Positions 27,201 to 37,800 of a stretch of 64,000 nucleotides of DNA are shown here, in pieces. The stretch lies in NCBI RefSeq assembly GCF_020184175.1, contig NC_065532.1, positions 39,494,287 through 39,558,286 of the forward strand, written 5' to 3'. The stretch's first letter is position 1, and each line of letters starts with the position of its first letter. The DNA comes from Aphis gossypii (lineage: Eukaryota > Arthropoda > Insecta > Hemiptera > Aphididae). A program made the position numbers and the translations under genes. The notes beneath the pieces were generated by a model that was not told the DNA's origin, searched no databases, and was given only the letters and a program-made list of their open reading frames with translations.

Positions 27201-27866
27201 AGCATAAAAAACATATTTTTTTAAAAGAACTTATGGATTACCTAAAACAAAAACACAGGTTTATAATGCATAAATAACACATTTAATTTTGTGTGATTAA
27301 GACATAATAATTGTTCTAATATTTTGCTTATATATAAATTTTCAATTATTACAGTAAAAACGATAATACGTCATTTTCTAATGACTATGAATCAATAATC
27401 TCAGACATTTTTCATTCTTTGGATACAAATCATAATAAAGTAAGTGGATTCGTGTGTATTAGCAACAAATTTTCTGTTGATACATAATATTATAATAATA
27501 TTAACATTTAAAACTGTCATAAATTGCTTTTAATAATAAAAGGTGTTGGAGCGTAAAGAATGGAAGAGTTTTCGCGAAGAAATGGCAGCAAACAACAAAC
27601 TAAAAAGATGCGGAAAAAAAATGCCTCGACATTGTGATGTAAATCATGATAATAAAATCGGCTTTACTGAATGGTTGAACTGTTTAAATGTTAACCATGT
27701 TCAGACTCAAACACAACCGAATGGTAAACTTTTATACAAATTATATTGTCGTCAAACATGTGTTTGAAAAATTCTTATTTATTTTTTTTCAGAATCCAGC
27801 ACAACAATAATTGCTAAAAGAAGAGGTCCTAATCCACTTGAATCATATCTTAAGGGTGATGACTAA
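9144..27866 (+). CDS. magu: SMOC-type secreted modular calcium-binding protein (whole gene, 13 coding exons)
   Basis: The joined coding exons give 1731 nt, a 576-residue secreted protein. Domains in order: signal peptide (1-22), Kazal/follistatin-like (about 33-85), basic-flanked thyroglobulin type-1 (about 90-153), EF-hand module 1 (about 173-285), a linker with 16 consecutive Thr then an acidic stretch (285-364), thyroglobulin type-1 no. 2 (about 366-432), EF-hand module 2 (about 440-545) and a basic tail. Four EF loops carry canonical Asp/Asn...Glu ligands (for example DTDKNESLTKIE and DVNHDNKIGFTE). This matches the SMOC family; Drosophila magu/pentagone is a BMP-induced extracellular protein that binds the glypican Dally and widens the Dpp gradient. 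Every junction keeps frame with GT-AG sites; most introns are phase 1. The first intron is about 6 kb. Family assignment is firm; exact orthology is inferred. The strongest alternative is a SPARC/testican relative, less likely because of the Kazal-TY-EC-TY-EC order. Confidence 0.92.
11452..11503. repeat. Inverted repeat (11-bp arms)
   Basis: GCCACCGCATT at 11452-11462 is perfectly mirrored by AATGCGGTGGC at 11493-11503, with a 30-base spacer. The arms are GC-rich against AT-rich surroundings, so this is unlikely to be trivial; function unknown. Confidence 0.7.
13257..13397. mobile_element. Probable hAT-like MITE remnant
   Basis: Starts CAGTGGTGTA; the right end in reverse complement reads CCCAGTGACGTA. 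The flanking octamers CTTTATTG (13249-13256) and CTTTATTA (13398-13405) match 7 of 8, as expected of a hAT target duplication. Two C residues appear lost at the left end. Confidence 0.55.
15209..15377 (+). CDS. magu: SMOC coding exon 2: Kazal domain
   Basis: 56 codons plus one base. Acceptor gtctacag|gaa, donor aaag|gtaatt, phase 0 in and phase 1 out. Carries the Kazal core PVCGTDNISYPSRC and closes with the Cys of HRGRCK. It is clearly GC-richer than its flanks. Confidence 0.92.
16500..16814. mobile_element. hAT-type MITE, 315 bp, with exact 8-bp target duplication
   Basis: Bounded by an exact octamer GCCATTGG (16492-16499 and 16815-16822). The left end starts CAGAGGCAGACTG; the right end in reverse complement starts CAGTGGTGGACTGG. 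The subterminal segments are also related (gagacgccc / gctaggggcg). No transposase; non-autonomous. Inserted in SMOC intron 2. Confidence 0.88.
16908..17175. repeat. Long AT-rich fold-back element
   Basis: Two arms of about 105 bp (about 16910-17015 and 17065-17172) are imperfect reverse complements of each other, sharing for example gttactttttgaatatttg in reverse orientation. The spacer is about 50 bp. Probably a MITE with nearly full-length terminal inverted repeats, about 95 bp from the hAT element above. Confidence 0.8.
19245..19457 (+). CDS. magu: SMOC coding exon 3: thyroglobulin type-1 domain 1
   Basis: 71 codons, phase 1 in and out. Shows the TY-1 hallmarks: PCWVD start, QCHKKEGYCWCV core and final Cys in KPKCD. 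The donor ag|gttcgt is weak but frame and the next exon agree with it. Confidence 0.9.
19545..19592 (+). CDS. magu: SMOC coding exon 4: short basic linker
   Basis: 48-nt exon, phase 1 in and out, encoding a very basic stretch (KWRRRGSLQKGGNHRR). Acceptor tttaatag|gt, donor gag|gtaaac. The basic cluster is a plausible heparan-sulfate binding site, in keeping with the known glypican binding of the family. The exon is inferred from splice sites and frame. Confidence 0.75.
20586..20681 (+). CDS. magu: SMOC coding exon 5: start of EF-hand module 1
   Basis: 96 nt, phase 1 in and out. Encodes ECSKNDKAIFVNNLVRIF followed by KTEYNREQYAALMN, the helical lead-in to the first EC domain. Acceptor tgtttttag|aa, donor aatg|gtatag. 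Confidence 0.85.
21519..21758 (+). CDS. magu: SMOC coding exon 6: EF-hand pair 1
   Basis: 240 nt, phase 1 in and out. Two EF loops, DTDKNESLTKIE and DADHNNEVSKIE, each with acidic or Asn ligands and a terminal Glu; Cys residues flank the second as in BM-40 EC domains. Donor acg|gtaagc. Confidence 0.92.
22112..22463. mobile_element. GC-rich fold-back MITE, about 350 bp
   Basis: Almost the whole element is one imperfect palindrome. The left arm (ggctggagctatac ... ccgtcgaattaaaaatgc ... ggtttatatcgg) is mirrored by the right arm (ccgatataaacc ... gcatttttaattcgacgg ... agctccggcc), centred near 22285. Its CpG-rich sequence contrasts with the intron. Ends are approximate and no clear target duplication was resolved. 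Frames of 98 and 66 codons inside are by-products. It lies in SMOC intron 6. Confidence 0.85.
23011..23166 (+). CDS. magu: SMOC coding exon 7: poly-Thr and acidic linker
   Basis: 156 nt, phase 1 in and out, with a strong donor aca|gtaagt. Encodes 16 Thr in a row from an ACN repeat, then an acidic stretch (EDYEDKEDGGIGLEEADPED). The Thr run is a likely mucin-type O-glycosylation segment and the DNA a length-variable microsatellite. Confidence 0.88.
23302..23382 (+). CDS. magu: SMOC coding exon 8: acidic linker
   Basis: 81 nt, phase 1 in and out: short linker ending GDQEEEAE. Acceptor ttcgcag|ta, donor aag|gtattt. It has no domain of its own; supported by frame and splice sites. Confidence 0.78.
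23456..23974. mobile_element. Long-TIR hAT-like MITE, 519 bp, with 8-bp target duplication
   Basis: Flanked by exact TATAATAG octamers (23448-23455 and 23975-23982). The terminal inverted repeats extend about 150 bp with moderate divergence: left GGAACAAGACTAC..., right (reverse complement) GGTATAAGACTAC..., both continuing into ccttattttttcaattttt. Non-autonomous, no transposase frame. Inserted in SMOC intron 8. Confidence 0.82.
24400..24552. mobile_element. Possible diverged half-copy of the 519-bp element
   Basis: Contains accatcgttcttaa followed by a poly-A run and an end reading ttgttccc, matching in order the right part and the terminal GGAAC motif of the element at 23456-23974. No partner end is clear. 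Weak call. Confidence 0.3.
24650..24965. promoter_or_regulatory. CpG-rich block inside SMOC intron 8
   Basis: About 300 bp with dense CpG (ctccgcatgcgggaagcgtg, cacgcgacacgg, accgccgttacacgg, accgcgttagg) in AT-rich intronic DNA, with no open frame of note. Candidate enhancer, alternative promoter or transposon residue. Confidence 0.3.
26876..26998 (+). CDS. magu: SMOC coding exon 9: first half of thyroglobulin domain 2
   Basis: 123 nt, phase 1 in and out. Encodes NDCLMDRQEAL and YIPECTTDGRYKRVQCYKSV, the TY-1 N-terminal half. Acceptor gtttttcag, donor ttg|gtaagt. Confidence 0.9.
27081..27258 (+). CDS. magu: SMOC coding exon 10: second half of thyroglobulin domain 2, start of EF-hand module 2
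   Basis: 178 nt, phase 1 in, phase 2 out. Begins with GYCWC of the TY-1 core, ends the domain at NPKCDG, then starts the second EC module (CPEHKKHIFLKELMDYLKQK). Unlike TY domain 1, this domain is split by an intron just before GYCWC. Confidence 0.9.
27355..27439 (+). CDS. magu: SMOC coding exon 11: EF-hand 3 (first part)
   Basis: 85 nt, phase 2 in, phase 0 out. Encodes DYESIISDIFHSLDTNHNK; the EF loop is split by the intron and finished by VLERKE in the next exon. Donor aaa|gtaagt. Confidence 0.88.
27543..27723 (+). CDS. magu: SMOC coding exon 12: EF-hands 3 and 4
   Basis: 181 nt, phase 0 in, phase 1 out. Completes EF loop 3 and carries loop 4 DVNHDNKIGFTE, preceded by Cys-bearing RCGKKMPRHC and followed by WLNCL, the BM-40 EC signature. 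Confidence 0.92.
27793..27866 (+). CDS. magu: SMOC coding exon 13: C-terminal tail and stop
   Basis: Last 24 codons, basic then acidic (AKRRGPNPLESYLKGDD), TAA at 27864-27866. Acceptor ttttttttcag|aa. Confidence 0.88.
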
Positions 27867-27897
27867 ACCAAACAGCAGACAGTTTTGTTCTGAAATG

Positions 27898-27903
27898 AAT
27901 AAA
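27898..27903 (+). terminator. SMOC polyadenylation signal
   Basis: AATAAA 31 nt after the SMOC stop codon, the first canonical signal downstream. Confidence 0.7.
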
Positions 27904-27909
27904 AATCAA

Positions 27910-30900
27910 TAGAATACAGCAAAATTAATTTTTATTAAGACTGTTTGTAAATCATGATTTAACAGCTTGATCATACTATTACTATTATATTTCATATATA
28001 ACATATATACTGTATATTATATAAACTTTTTTTCTGAAAATACTATATTGCTTTTTTAATATTATAATATATATATATTTTTTTTTTGATTTTTATTTAA
28101 CTAATTTATAATAAAATAAAAGTTTTATTATTAATAGAGTTCAAAAAATATTTGGATTTATTTTCATACTTAGAAATAATAAAACTACATAATAATAATT
28201 AAAGAATATAATATTATAAATGTTAAAATAATAAAATAAGATAAGTAGTGTTAAAAAATTTGAAAAGTTTTTAAAATATTTATATTAAAAATTAAAATAT
28301 AAGGCCCAGTTGAGTCATAAATCTAAACATTATATCACAGATTATACAAAATCAAAATTGTATGAATTGTATTAAATAAATTGTTAGCTTTGGCTTAGGA
28401 TTTTAAAACTTAAGTAACTTTATATACTGGATTAAAGCTTTGACTCGTTGATTAAAATAAAACTATCACACTTTAGCTTACTTATAATACAAACAAAAGA
28501 AGAAAACAAGTATAAAAATAAATATAATATGATTATTTGTTCCATAAATAAACTTAAATAATAAGTGAGCTATAAGTTCCTGTTAGTAGGGATTCTGTCG
28601 ATGTTTCAACCAGAAATGTACAATGTATTATTAATAAATAGCTTAGAAATTATAACTAATGAGCTGTTGACAATTTGCTCCAATCGTTGTCTGCAAAATA
28701 ATAATAATAAAAAAAAAAATAGATCAATAAATAATTCAGCAGTTGTTAATATGTTTAACATAAATTAAAAATAATAAAACAAATAAATATACAAATTAAA
28801 ATCTATTTTAAACCGTATAATAATAATTTATATTTTTATTGATTGCAGGATCGATCAATAATGTAGGAAACATAAAATAAAAAAACTGTATATTGTGTAC
28901 AGTTGCCATGCAATTTATTAACCTATTGCTAACAGCAATACTACTGATAAATAGCTTAGACAATATTTTCTGTTCTATAAACATATATAATACATACAGG
29001 ACAATTTTTATTTATTAAACAACATTTATTATTTTAAGATCTATTAATGTTTTTAAAGATATTTTTCAAGTTTTTACTCTCATTAATGACAACATATATT
29101 TTTAATTTTATATTCTGAAGCTTAACATTTATATTTTGACAATTAATTTATGAGTTATAAGTATTTAATGTTTGGATGAGTGAAGTGGAGAGGTACAATG
29201 ATACCTTTCAAAATGCTAATCTAATACTTCTCTTGCCTACATTTTAAATATTTATAACCCATAAACTACTCTAATTTTCAATTTGATTACAAAAAGGATT
29301 GATTTAAATTAAGGATTATAAATATGGTTATATTTATAACATATAACAATCATTATAGAGGTATATTATATTGCATATTGATATCAAAATTCACATATTG
29401 AAATGCTGATGTTATTAACATAAAAATTAAGTTAGCTTACCATGTAAAACGTTTGATGTACATAGCGTTGTATATTTAAGTCGGTTGGTTTGATTGTTAC
29501 CACGGATGTTTTGAGGATCAGAACAATGTTTAATAAGTTTTAAAATGAATATTTACACTATTCTATAATATACAATATACATACATGCTACCAAACCATA
29601 CCATACCATCAGGTGAAGTACACTAGTTTGAATGTTATGTGTCCAAATAAAATTGTATAATATATTATATATATTCCAATTATTTTAATTTTACTTTGAA
29701 CTTATCTACTGGCAGTTTAGTTGTAAATATATTTTTTATTTGAATTAAAAATTTATTTCACAGTTTGTGATAAATATTATATGAGTTATTTTTTAAAGAC
29801 AGTACTTTCTAGAAGAGAAACTTTAACTGAATATCAGTATTAATAAAATTGTTTCTTATATCACCCAAAAAAACACCTCAGATTTCAACTAATATTTTTA
29901 ACCTATTAGTAAATATATATTACTAAAAAAATTACTAATTTACATAAATATTGTTTATTATTATTATTTTATAATATTGATGTACACAATTATAATTTTA
30001 ACCAAATAGGTACACAATTTTAAGATATTTTAATATTCTACAACTTTGTATTGAACCATTCATTTATATACTTAATAAGTAGGCTTGCTATTCATCCCGG
30101 TGTCCCGGCCGGTCATTTATTTTGTCTCAGTTAATGGAAACTGAGCGGAAAATAACTTAAATATTGTATTATTTAATAGCTAAGTTTATTCATTAACTAA
30201 TAAATGTAGTCTATGTAAAAAAAATTGTATTCGTTTATTAATTTTAAATAAAATAATGGGTATTTATTATTTCTATATAATATATGGGATATATGGGTTA
30301 TGGTCAACTATTTACTCCAAATAAAGATGTTTGACAACATTTGGCTACAGGAATAATTAAAATAACTGAAAAGTACTTAGTATGTTTATACATGTTTCAA
30401 AATCATAAATAACAATTTTAATACCGGTCACTGAATGATTTTAATTTATTTAAACATGTGGCATTAAAACTTTCATTAGCATATTGAAAAATGAACAATG
30501 CCCAATACAGTGTTTCTGATAAATAATAAAATATTCATGATTCAAACTACATTTTTGATAAACAATGATTATTAATCCAATATGAGAATGAATAAGCTTT
30601 GAAGAATAAAAATAGGAATAGCAAATTAAATTTGTTGTTAAGCAATGTATTATAAGTTATTGATTGAACTTTAAGTTTAATAATAATATTCTTAGTTTAA
30701 AAATAATACTCATTTATTATTAGGTAAATAAAATAATATTATCATTATTGAACATTCAGTCAAATATATTAATTATAGTCAAAGCAATGATAATAATTAT
30801 TATGGAAAATTATTTTTAAATTATAATTATTTATTGTTAAAAAATAGTTAATAGGTAATAATTAATAGTTAATCGTTAATTTGTTAATAGTTTGAATAGT

Positions 30901-31673
30901 TTAAATTATTTTTTATAGTAATTTGTTGTTGGAAAGTAAAGTATAATATTTATTAATAATACCATGGCTTATATTAACTAAAGAATAAAAAATATAAAAC
31001 AAAATTAGAAATACTTTTTGATTTCCAGACATAATATATCAATAAAACAAATTATAACTAATAATAAACTTTTTATTTTCTAATGAATTTGTACATAATA
31101 TATACATTAATAATATCAAAAATATTATCATGTCTAGATTTATGATAAATTGAATTTAATATGAAATATTATAGATATATAGAATTATAGAAATTGTATA
31201 GGTATGTGAAAAAATAATGGAAGATTTAACACACCACATACATGATTTGGTTCATTTAATTTAAATATTAACAAGTAGATTAAATGAGCCAAGATAATAT
31301 TGAAATTTAAAAACATTTATTCTTATTTTAATAAAATAAATATTAATTATTCTTAAAATGAATATTATTTTAGTTAAAGTATTTAAATAGTTACTAGCAT
31401 TAGTATTACCTTCATAGCAAAAATAACATTTTGACTATAGTTATTATATTATATAGTTACAGTTAGGGAACTGAAATATTAAGTGATTTAGGAAGTAAAT
31501 AAATTAAAGTAATAGAATACTATCAAGACATATATAGGAAATAATTTTGTAAGAACATGGTTTGTACGGTGAATGCTGGCCAAACAATTGGAATCAGAGC
31601 CAAACACTGTAATTTTATAAAATGATGCTTGATCAAAATCTTTTTAAAAACATCATTCTATAATAATAAAATA
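27910..31673. other. Intergenic region between convergent SMOC and Mical
   Basis: AT-rich, no convincing coding segment on either strand. The two genes converge here. An AATAAA on the minus strand at 31316-31321 could serve the long Mical transcript. A 67-codon plus-strand frame near 28.6 kb is low complexity and rejected. I searched this stretch by eye for a final bMERB exon of Mical and found none. Confidence 0.7.
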
Positions 31674-31876
31674 TTAAAAAGTATTAATAACATGCAATTT
31701 TAAATTATAATTACCATTTGGACTGATTGTCTCACGCCTTGCGAGATTATCCTCTATTTCTAATTCTTGTGCTTGTAATCCTAATTCACGTTCTTCTCTT
31801 CTCAATCGATTCACTTCACTCATTAGTTCACAATACGTGTGCAAAAGAGATGGTTCATCTTCATTTTTTTCACCTC
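31674..31876 (-). CDS. Mical: Mical exon 27: bMERB second helix and stop
   Basis: Phase 1 in. Encodes EVNRLRREERELGLQAQELE, the second bMERB helix, then reads on to TAA at 31674-31676 (tail NYNLKLHVINTF). A possible donor (aatg|gtaatt, exon end 31715) would allow further splicing, but no next exon is recognisable, so the end is uncertain. Confidence 0.75.
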
Positions 31877-34800
31877 CTAAATTAAATATTAAAACCAATG
31901 CAATATAAAATACAACTATAGAATTGATTGAGTTATAGAAGCAGCTAGTATTCTTAAATTTGAAACAAATATAAGATAAACCGTTACATTTTTTTAAAAA
32001 AAAAAGGAGATCAGTTTGCCAAAAGTTGTAAACATTTAACTAAGGTGGTTACTCAAACTCCTGAAAAATTAAATGAACTAATACATGTATTAATAATATA
32101 TTCGGTTTCCGATATTGAGTGGTACTACATGAAATTTTTGCTTTCTATGAGTGTTTTTATGCCAAAATAGAAAATATATTAACATATTGTAATAAATTAA
32201 TTGTTAAACAATAGTTTAACATTTTATTTAAAACCCAAAACATTATAAAAGTACAAATATTATGTATAATAACTATTTCTTTACCTTCTCCTCTAAGTTT
32301 TTTCTCTACTTCAACCCCTTCAGCTTCTAAAGTTTTCAGTTTAACATCCAATTCTTCCAATTTTCTTTGAACTTCTTGTGCAATACGTAACCTTTAATCA
32401 TTTGAAACAATTTTTTTGTTAATAAAAGAAATTTGTAAATTGTATGTATAATACCTTTTCCGTTGGGACTGTCTAGCAATTTTAATCTCAGACTTTGACA
32501 TTTTACCATCTGCACTTTGAATACTAAAGTCATCATCGACTTTGTTTTTTTTGGATTCATCCATAGAGACAACAGTTTCTATAAAAAGAACATGTTTAAT
32601 TTTTATACTTATTGCAGCATACATTTTTACATTTTAAATAAGTACCTAATAATTCTGGATTATCAATATTATAGCAAGATGGTAGTGGTGGTATAGGTGG
32701 AGCCAATGAATCTATTAAGCGACGTCTGATTTCAGATTCACTATTTGATTTATATTGCACAGGTTTATCTCCAGCAGCTGAGATTAATTTTTTATCCTAA
32801 AAAATAAATATTTTTTATTATTATTATTGTAGTGAACAACAATTTAAATAAACTGAAATTAAAATATCTCATTAATATATAAAATATTAAAATAATACTA
32901 ATTTAATGTTTGTAAAATTCAATGCATTAGTTAACTTAAAGCAAAACATACAAACATTTCAGTATTATCATACACATTATTGAAATTTATCATGAAGAAC
33001 ACTAAGCTTTTGATTATATTTTAAATGAGTGTTTCATTATTAAAAATTTATAAAATAATTTATAATTAGTGATTTAAATTTTTAATTACAAATGTAAAAA
33101 AATATTATTAATATTTATCTACGATATATGATAGAATGATATTGCAGAGATTGTAATCTTATATCAGGGGTGGCCAAACTTTTTTTGGTCATGATCTACT
33201 AAAAATATACTTCACCTTTGATGATTGACTTCCATAGAAATTTTTTTTTATTATTGAATAACTATAACTATTAAGAAACATATATGGTGTGTGGCCCTAA
33301 AAATAAATTCTAACATGATCGACTTTGAAATTGTCCGAGATTGACTGTTTGGCCACCTCTGTCTTGTATAATATAATAATCAATGATAATACCTATTCAT
33401 ATTTTAATATTTTATTGGATGTTTAATAAACAATCAACATAATTTTTTTAAACAGTTAATTTTACTAATAATTATTAATTTCTGATCAATAAATCATATG
33501 TTGTACAACATAATAGTTCATTTTTACCGTTGTAAAAGTTTTCTAAGAAACAACGAAATAGTTAGAAAACAATAGGTAACATAAAAAAGTTGAATAATTT
33601 AAATACTAAATAGTAATTTCATTACAATATTATTATTTATGCACACAGTATAAAAATTGTGAAGATTACACTAGACATGGCAAATAAGATCTTATTAGTC
33701 ATGACACTAGATGTATTCCAAGAAATGTTGTAATTAATTTTAAATGATTAAGATGTGTGATTAAGCCACTAAGGTGTTAAAGATATTCATAAGTATATTG
33801 ATGTACAATGTAATACTACATTATAATCAAGAAAATAAAGCAACAGAATCTAATATATTGTGTAAACTACCAAATAATCTACAATCTATGCAATTTTTAA
33901 TTATTAAACTTATAATAAATAGTTCTAAGATTCTAAATATTATTTTTAAGTGATAAAATATTACAATACAATAAAAAAAAATGGCTCTAAAAGGACATAC
34001 ATTATCTCCAATGAATGTAGAAACATTATCTGCCGACTGAAATTTAAAAGATAAAATTAATCTAATTAATAATTTTAATTAGTGTCAAAAATACATTACA
34101 TATTACATTGTATATGTAATATACATTTTTATCTATAATTTAAGTTATATTTTTAATATGTTCATTACTACTTTAAAAGTTTAAAACTATGTTATTATGT
34201 GAAATAATTTTTAAAAATAATAAATTTTCCCTGCAATACTAATTTTATTAATAATAAAATAAATTGTAATTTATCTTAATGTTTGCAGTGGTATTGCAAG
34301 TTTGTCAAAGTAGACAAATATCTCATTGTTTCCCCAAAATTCTCTAATAGATAAAATGTTATTTTTTGATTCACTCAACAAAGTTCATTTTCTTTTTTTA
34401 TTATTATTAATAAATAGAAAACATGAACAATAACTAAATGAGTTGACATTTTTTTTAAACTTGGTTGGATAGCGTGAGAGAAGAGGGTATCCATTGATAC
34501 TACTTTCAATAAATGAACTCAGTTTAGTTCGACTTCATGATAAAATAATACGACTATTTACGTTTGAATGAGTTATAAGGTAATGTAATAGAGACTAGGT
34601 TGGTGATGAGAATTCAACAGTGTCTATAAGAAGATGTTGTACCCACATGTGTTGTCTCCGTCTTACACGTGTACGACATGGCAAATGTTTATTCACTAGT
34701 TTCAAAAGTATGCAGTTAGTTTTGATATTAGAGTGAATTAACCTATGTTAAAATTTAAAGGTAAAATTATTATCAAGGGCTCCACATAGCCTTTTATTGA

Positions 34801-37800
34801 TATTATTTTTAAGTAAGTTATGACTGAAATTCTAAATTTTAAAATAATCATAAATTCATAACTAATTTAAAAATAATAATATCAATAAAAGGCTAAGTGG
34901 GGCCTAGATAATAATTTTACCTTTAAATTTTATAATAGGTCAATTCACTCTAATATCAAAACTAACAGTATACTATTGAAAAATGAAAATTTGCTATGTC
35001 GTACGTGTGTAAGACAACACACGCAAGTACAACATCCTCATAAGATGTATAATATTTATATATAACACTAAAATATTTTATTTATATCTTATTTATACTA
35101 TAATCACTGTTTCAATGCTGTTGTTGAATCGGTTGAGACATATCAGAATATAACTTATTATTGATGATGAATGTATAAGGTGTAATAAATGGAAGAACAT
35201 ACCAGTGTATTACCAAAAATAAATGCATGAAAGAGACATAATTCAGGGTGATATTTTATTAATTTAGTAGTATTCTAACCATAGTGTACTGTTAATATGT
35301 AAAATGTTTAATATTCTTATATAACGGTATAATTGATGAATACTTTAAAACGTTTCAAATCTTTTTTAAGAAATTTAAAGAAAAATGAAAGGCTTTGGAA
35401 AAAAAATTTTTAGATGAATTATCTAAAAAACTAACATTTATTAGCAGTGTTATAAATATATATTTTGTAATGAAACAAAATTGGCGAATTGAGTATAATT
35501 ATAGTTAAATATAAATGTTTTACTTTAGGTATTTATTTCTTTAAATTATACACTATTTTTTTCAAAGCATTCTTTCCTAAGTATACCCTATTATTCCTAT
35601 TATATTTTTTACATGTTCCATATAATATATTTTATATAATTTAATAATTATAATAAACTATAAATTAAAATATTAAAAACATTACCTGAGATTTTTCTTT
35701 TATTTTGCCACTCATTAAAAACTTAAATCTAGAAGGAGATGTTTGATGACTAGATGGAGAACGAATTTTATTTGGTGATGGTGTCTTCTTTTGAAAAATT
35801 GCAGCCATAACAGTTTGAGTAATACTACGTTTTCTTTCAGGACGATCATTTATTATATTTTGTTCGTTTCTTTTTGGTGTATCACACTAATGTTGAGGAT
35901 TAAAAAAATGTGAAGATAAACATATGTAATTAGTAATAATATAATTATGTGATTTAATATTTTAAAAGCTTACCAATGCAGAATCAAGATCAAATTCATC
36001 AATTGATTGACAACTTTTACTTTTTGTTAGTAATGAAAGTCCATCACAATTGCTTTTTACTGCTCTTCTACGTTCTAACTTTTCTCTAAGTTGTCTAATT
36101 TTATCTTCAGGACTTATACCTAATTCAGAATCACTCTTTAATCTAGCTCTGGCCCTAGCGTTTTCACGTATTTCTTCAGTCGACTTTAATATTTCAGCAA
36201 CACTAGATGTTGGGGTATTTTCATCAAATAGTGCTCTTCTTATATCAGGCAATGAAAATGCTTCTGAACATGATATCTGTTGGGTAGGACAAATTTTTCG
36301 TTCACTCAAAGGACTTTTTATAGGAATTAGAAGAGATGTAGGTCGGGCTTGTACATCTGCATTACTATGATGAACAGGAAGTGGTTTTGTGAATTCAAAA
36401 TTTTCTGTATGAGATTCTGGAGAAAAGGGCGAACTTTTGTTACGACGAGGTTTTCTTTCATGAGGTGATTTACTTGTTATTTTACTCATGACCATATCAT
36501 GAATTAAATTTTTTTCTTTCATTCTCTCATTTGTTATTTGTTGAAGTTTATAAGTAGTAGAATTTTGTTCTTGTTCATTTTGCTCTTTCAAATTATTTTC
36601 ATCTAATTTTTCTCCTTTACTATTTTTTTTCATTTTACGTACATCAATAGAATCTCTTATACTGTTGAATGGTGTTATTTTTTCCTGTAAACGTTTTACA
36701 TAATTCTGATAGGTTTTATTAGAGTCCTCATTAGCAATTGGAGTTAGAGCATCATCATCAATATTATTTTTATCATTGAGATCCATTACAGTAACTAGAT
36801 CACTGGTCGTTGTAGTATCATTATCATCTTTATCAACTGACATATTATAAATAGCATTCAATGTCTCTACCACAGGTGTTTTAAGCTCATCATCGTCCAT
36901 TTGAGGGTTGGTTACAAATTCCACATAACCAGTATTGTGTAGCAATGTTTGATTTAATGCAGCGACATGCTCATTAGTATCATTGTCACTAATGGTATCC
37001 ATGAATTCAATGTTATCACTATCAATTTTTCCACAGACATGTCCATATTCATCTAAATCTTCATTGGGTCGTTTCTTTGGAGAATTTCTAGGTTTACGTT
37101 TTGATTTAGGTCTCTGATGTTTTCTATAAGTTAATGATTTTATTGGTACATGTACAAAATCATCCCAAGCTTCAGATACTCCAACATCATCATCTCTTGC
37201 CCAATCAGAAAGCTCTGTTTCAGTTTGTCCCTCAATAGTGTGATCATCGTCATTATTATAATCAGGCACATGAACATAAGATTCAGGATGTAAAATGTCA
37301 GTACAGTTAGGCTTTGAAACATCGTTCATAAATAAATCAGCAGTAGTTGAAACATGTTTTAATATTTCTCCATTTCTAACATTTTTATCTTTTATTGGAC
37401 TTGGAACTGTAATTATCTTATTAAATCCATTATCTGAATATTTTGGTATGCATTCAGATTCAATTATTTGTTCTTTTTGTTGTTCTATATCATTCATGAG
37501 TTCACCTCGAGAGTTATGGATTTCTAATTTTGGTAAACTATGGTTTTCTATTGGAATATCCTTATCATCAGACGAAATATCAGGAATTTCTAAATCATTT
37601 TCAGTATCTGTCGAAGCATCTGTTGATAAAGAATCTGATTCAATTTTATCTTCTATTTGGGAACGATGAAACTCTGGTACAATTATAGAAGTTTCATGAG
37701 CTGGACTACGAGGACGTAATTCATTATCATGTTCTTGATACTGAGTATTAATTACTTCTATTACTTTATTATTAGTTTCGTTGTTTTCATTACAGTCATT

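Noticed and set aside
28620..28690. Minus-strand tttgcag acceptor followed by an in-frame short tail as last Mical exon
   Set aside because: Gives only about 12 residues (GDNDWSKLSTAH) without bMERB helix 3 character; a chance match cannot be excluded.
36050..37669. Plus-strand frames of 106 and 124 codons opposite Mical exon 21
   Set aside because: Antisense shadows of a strongly coding 806-codon exon; Ser/Leu/Phe-rich as expected for the complement of Asp/Glu/Lys codons.
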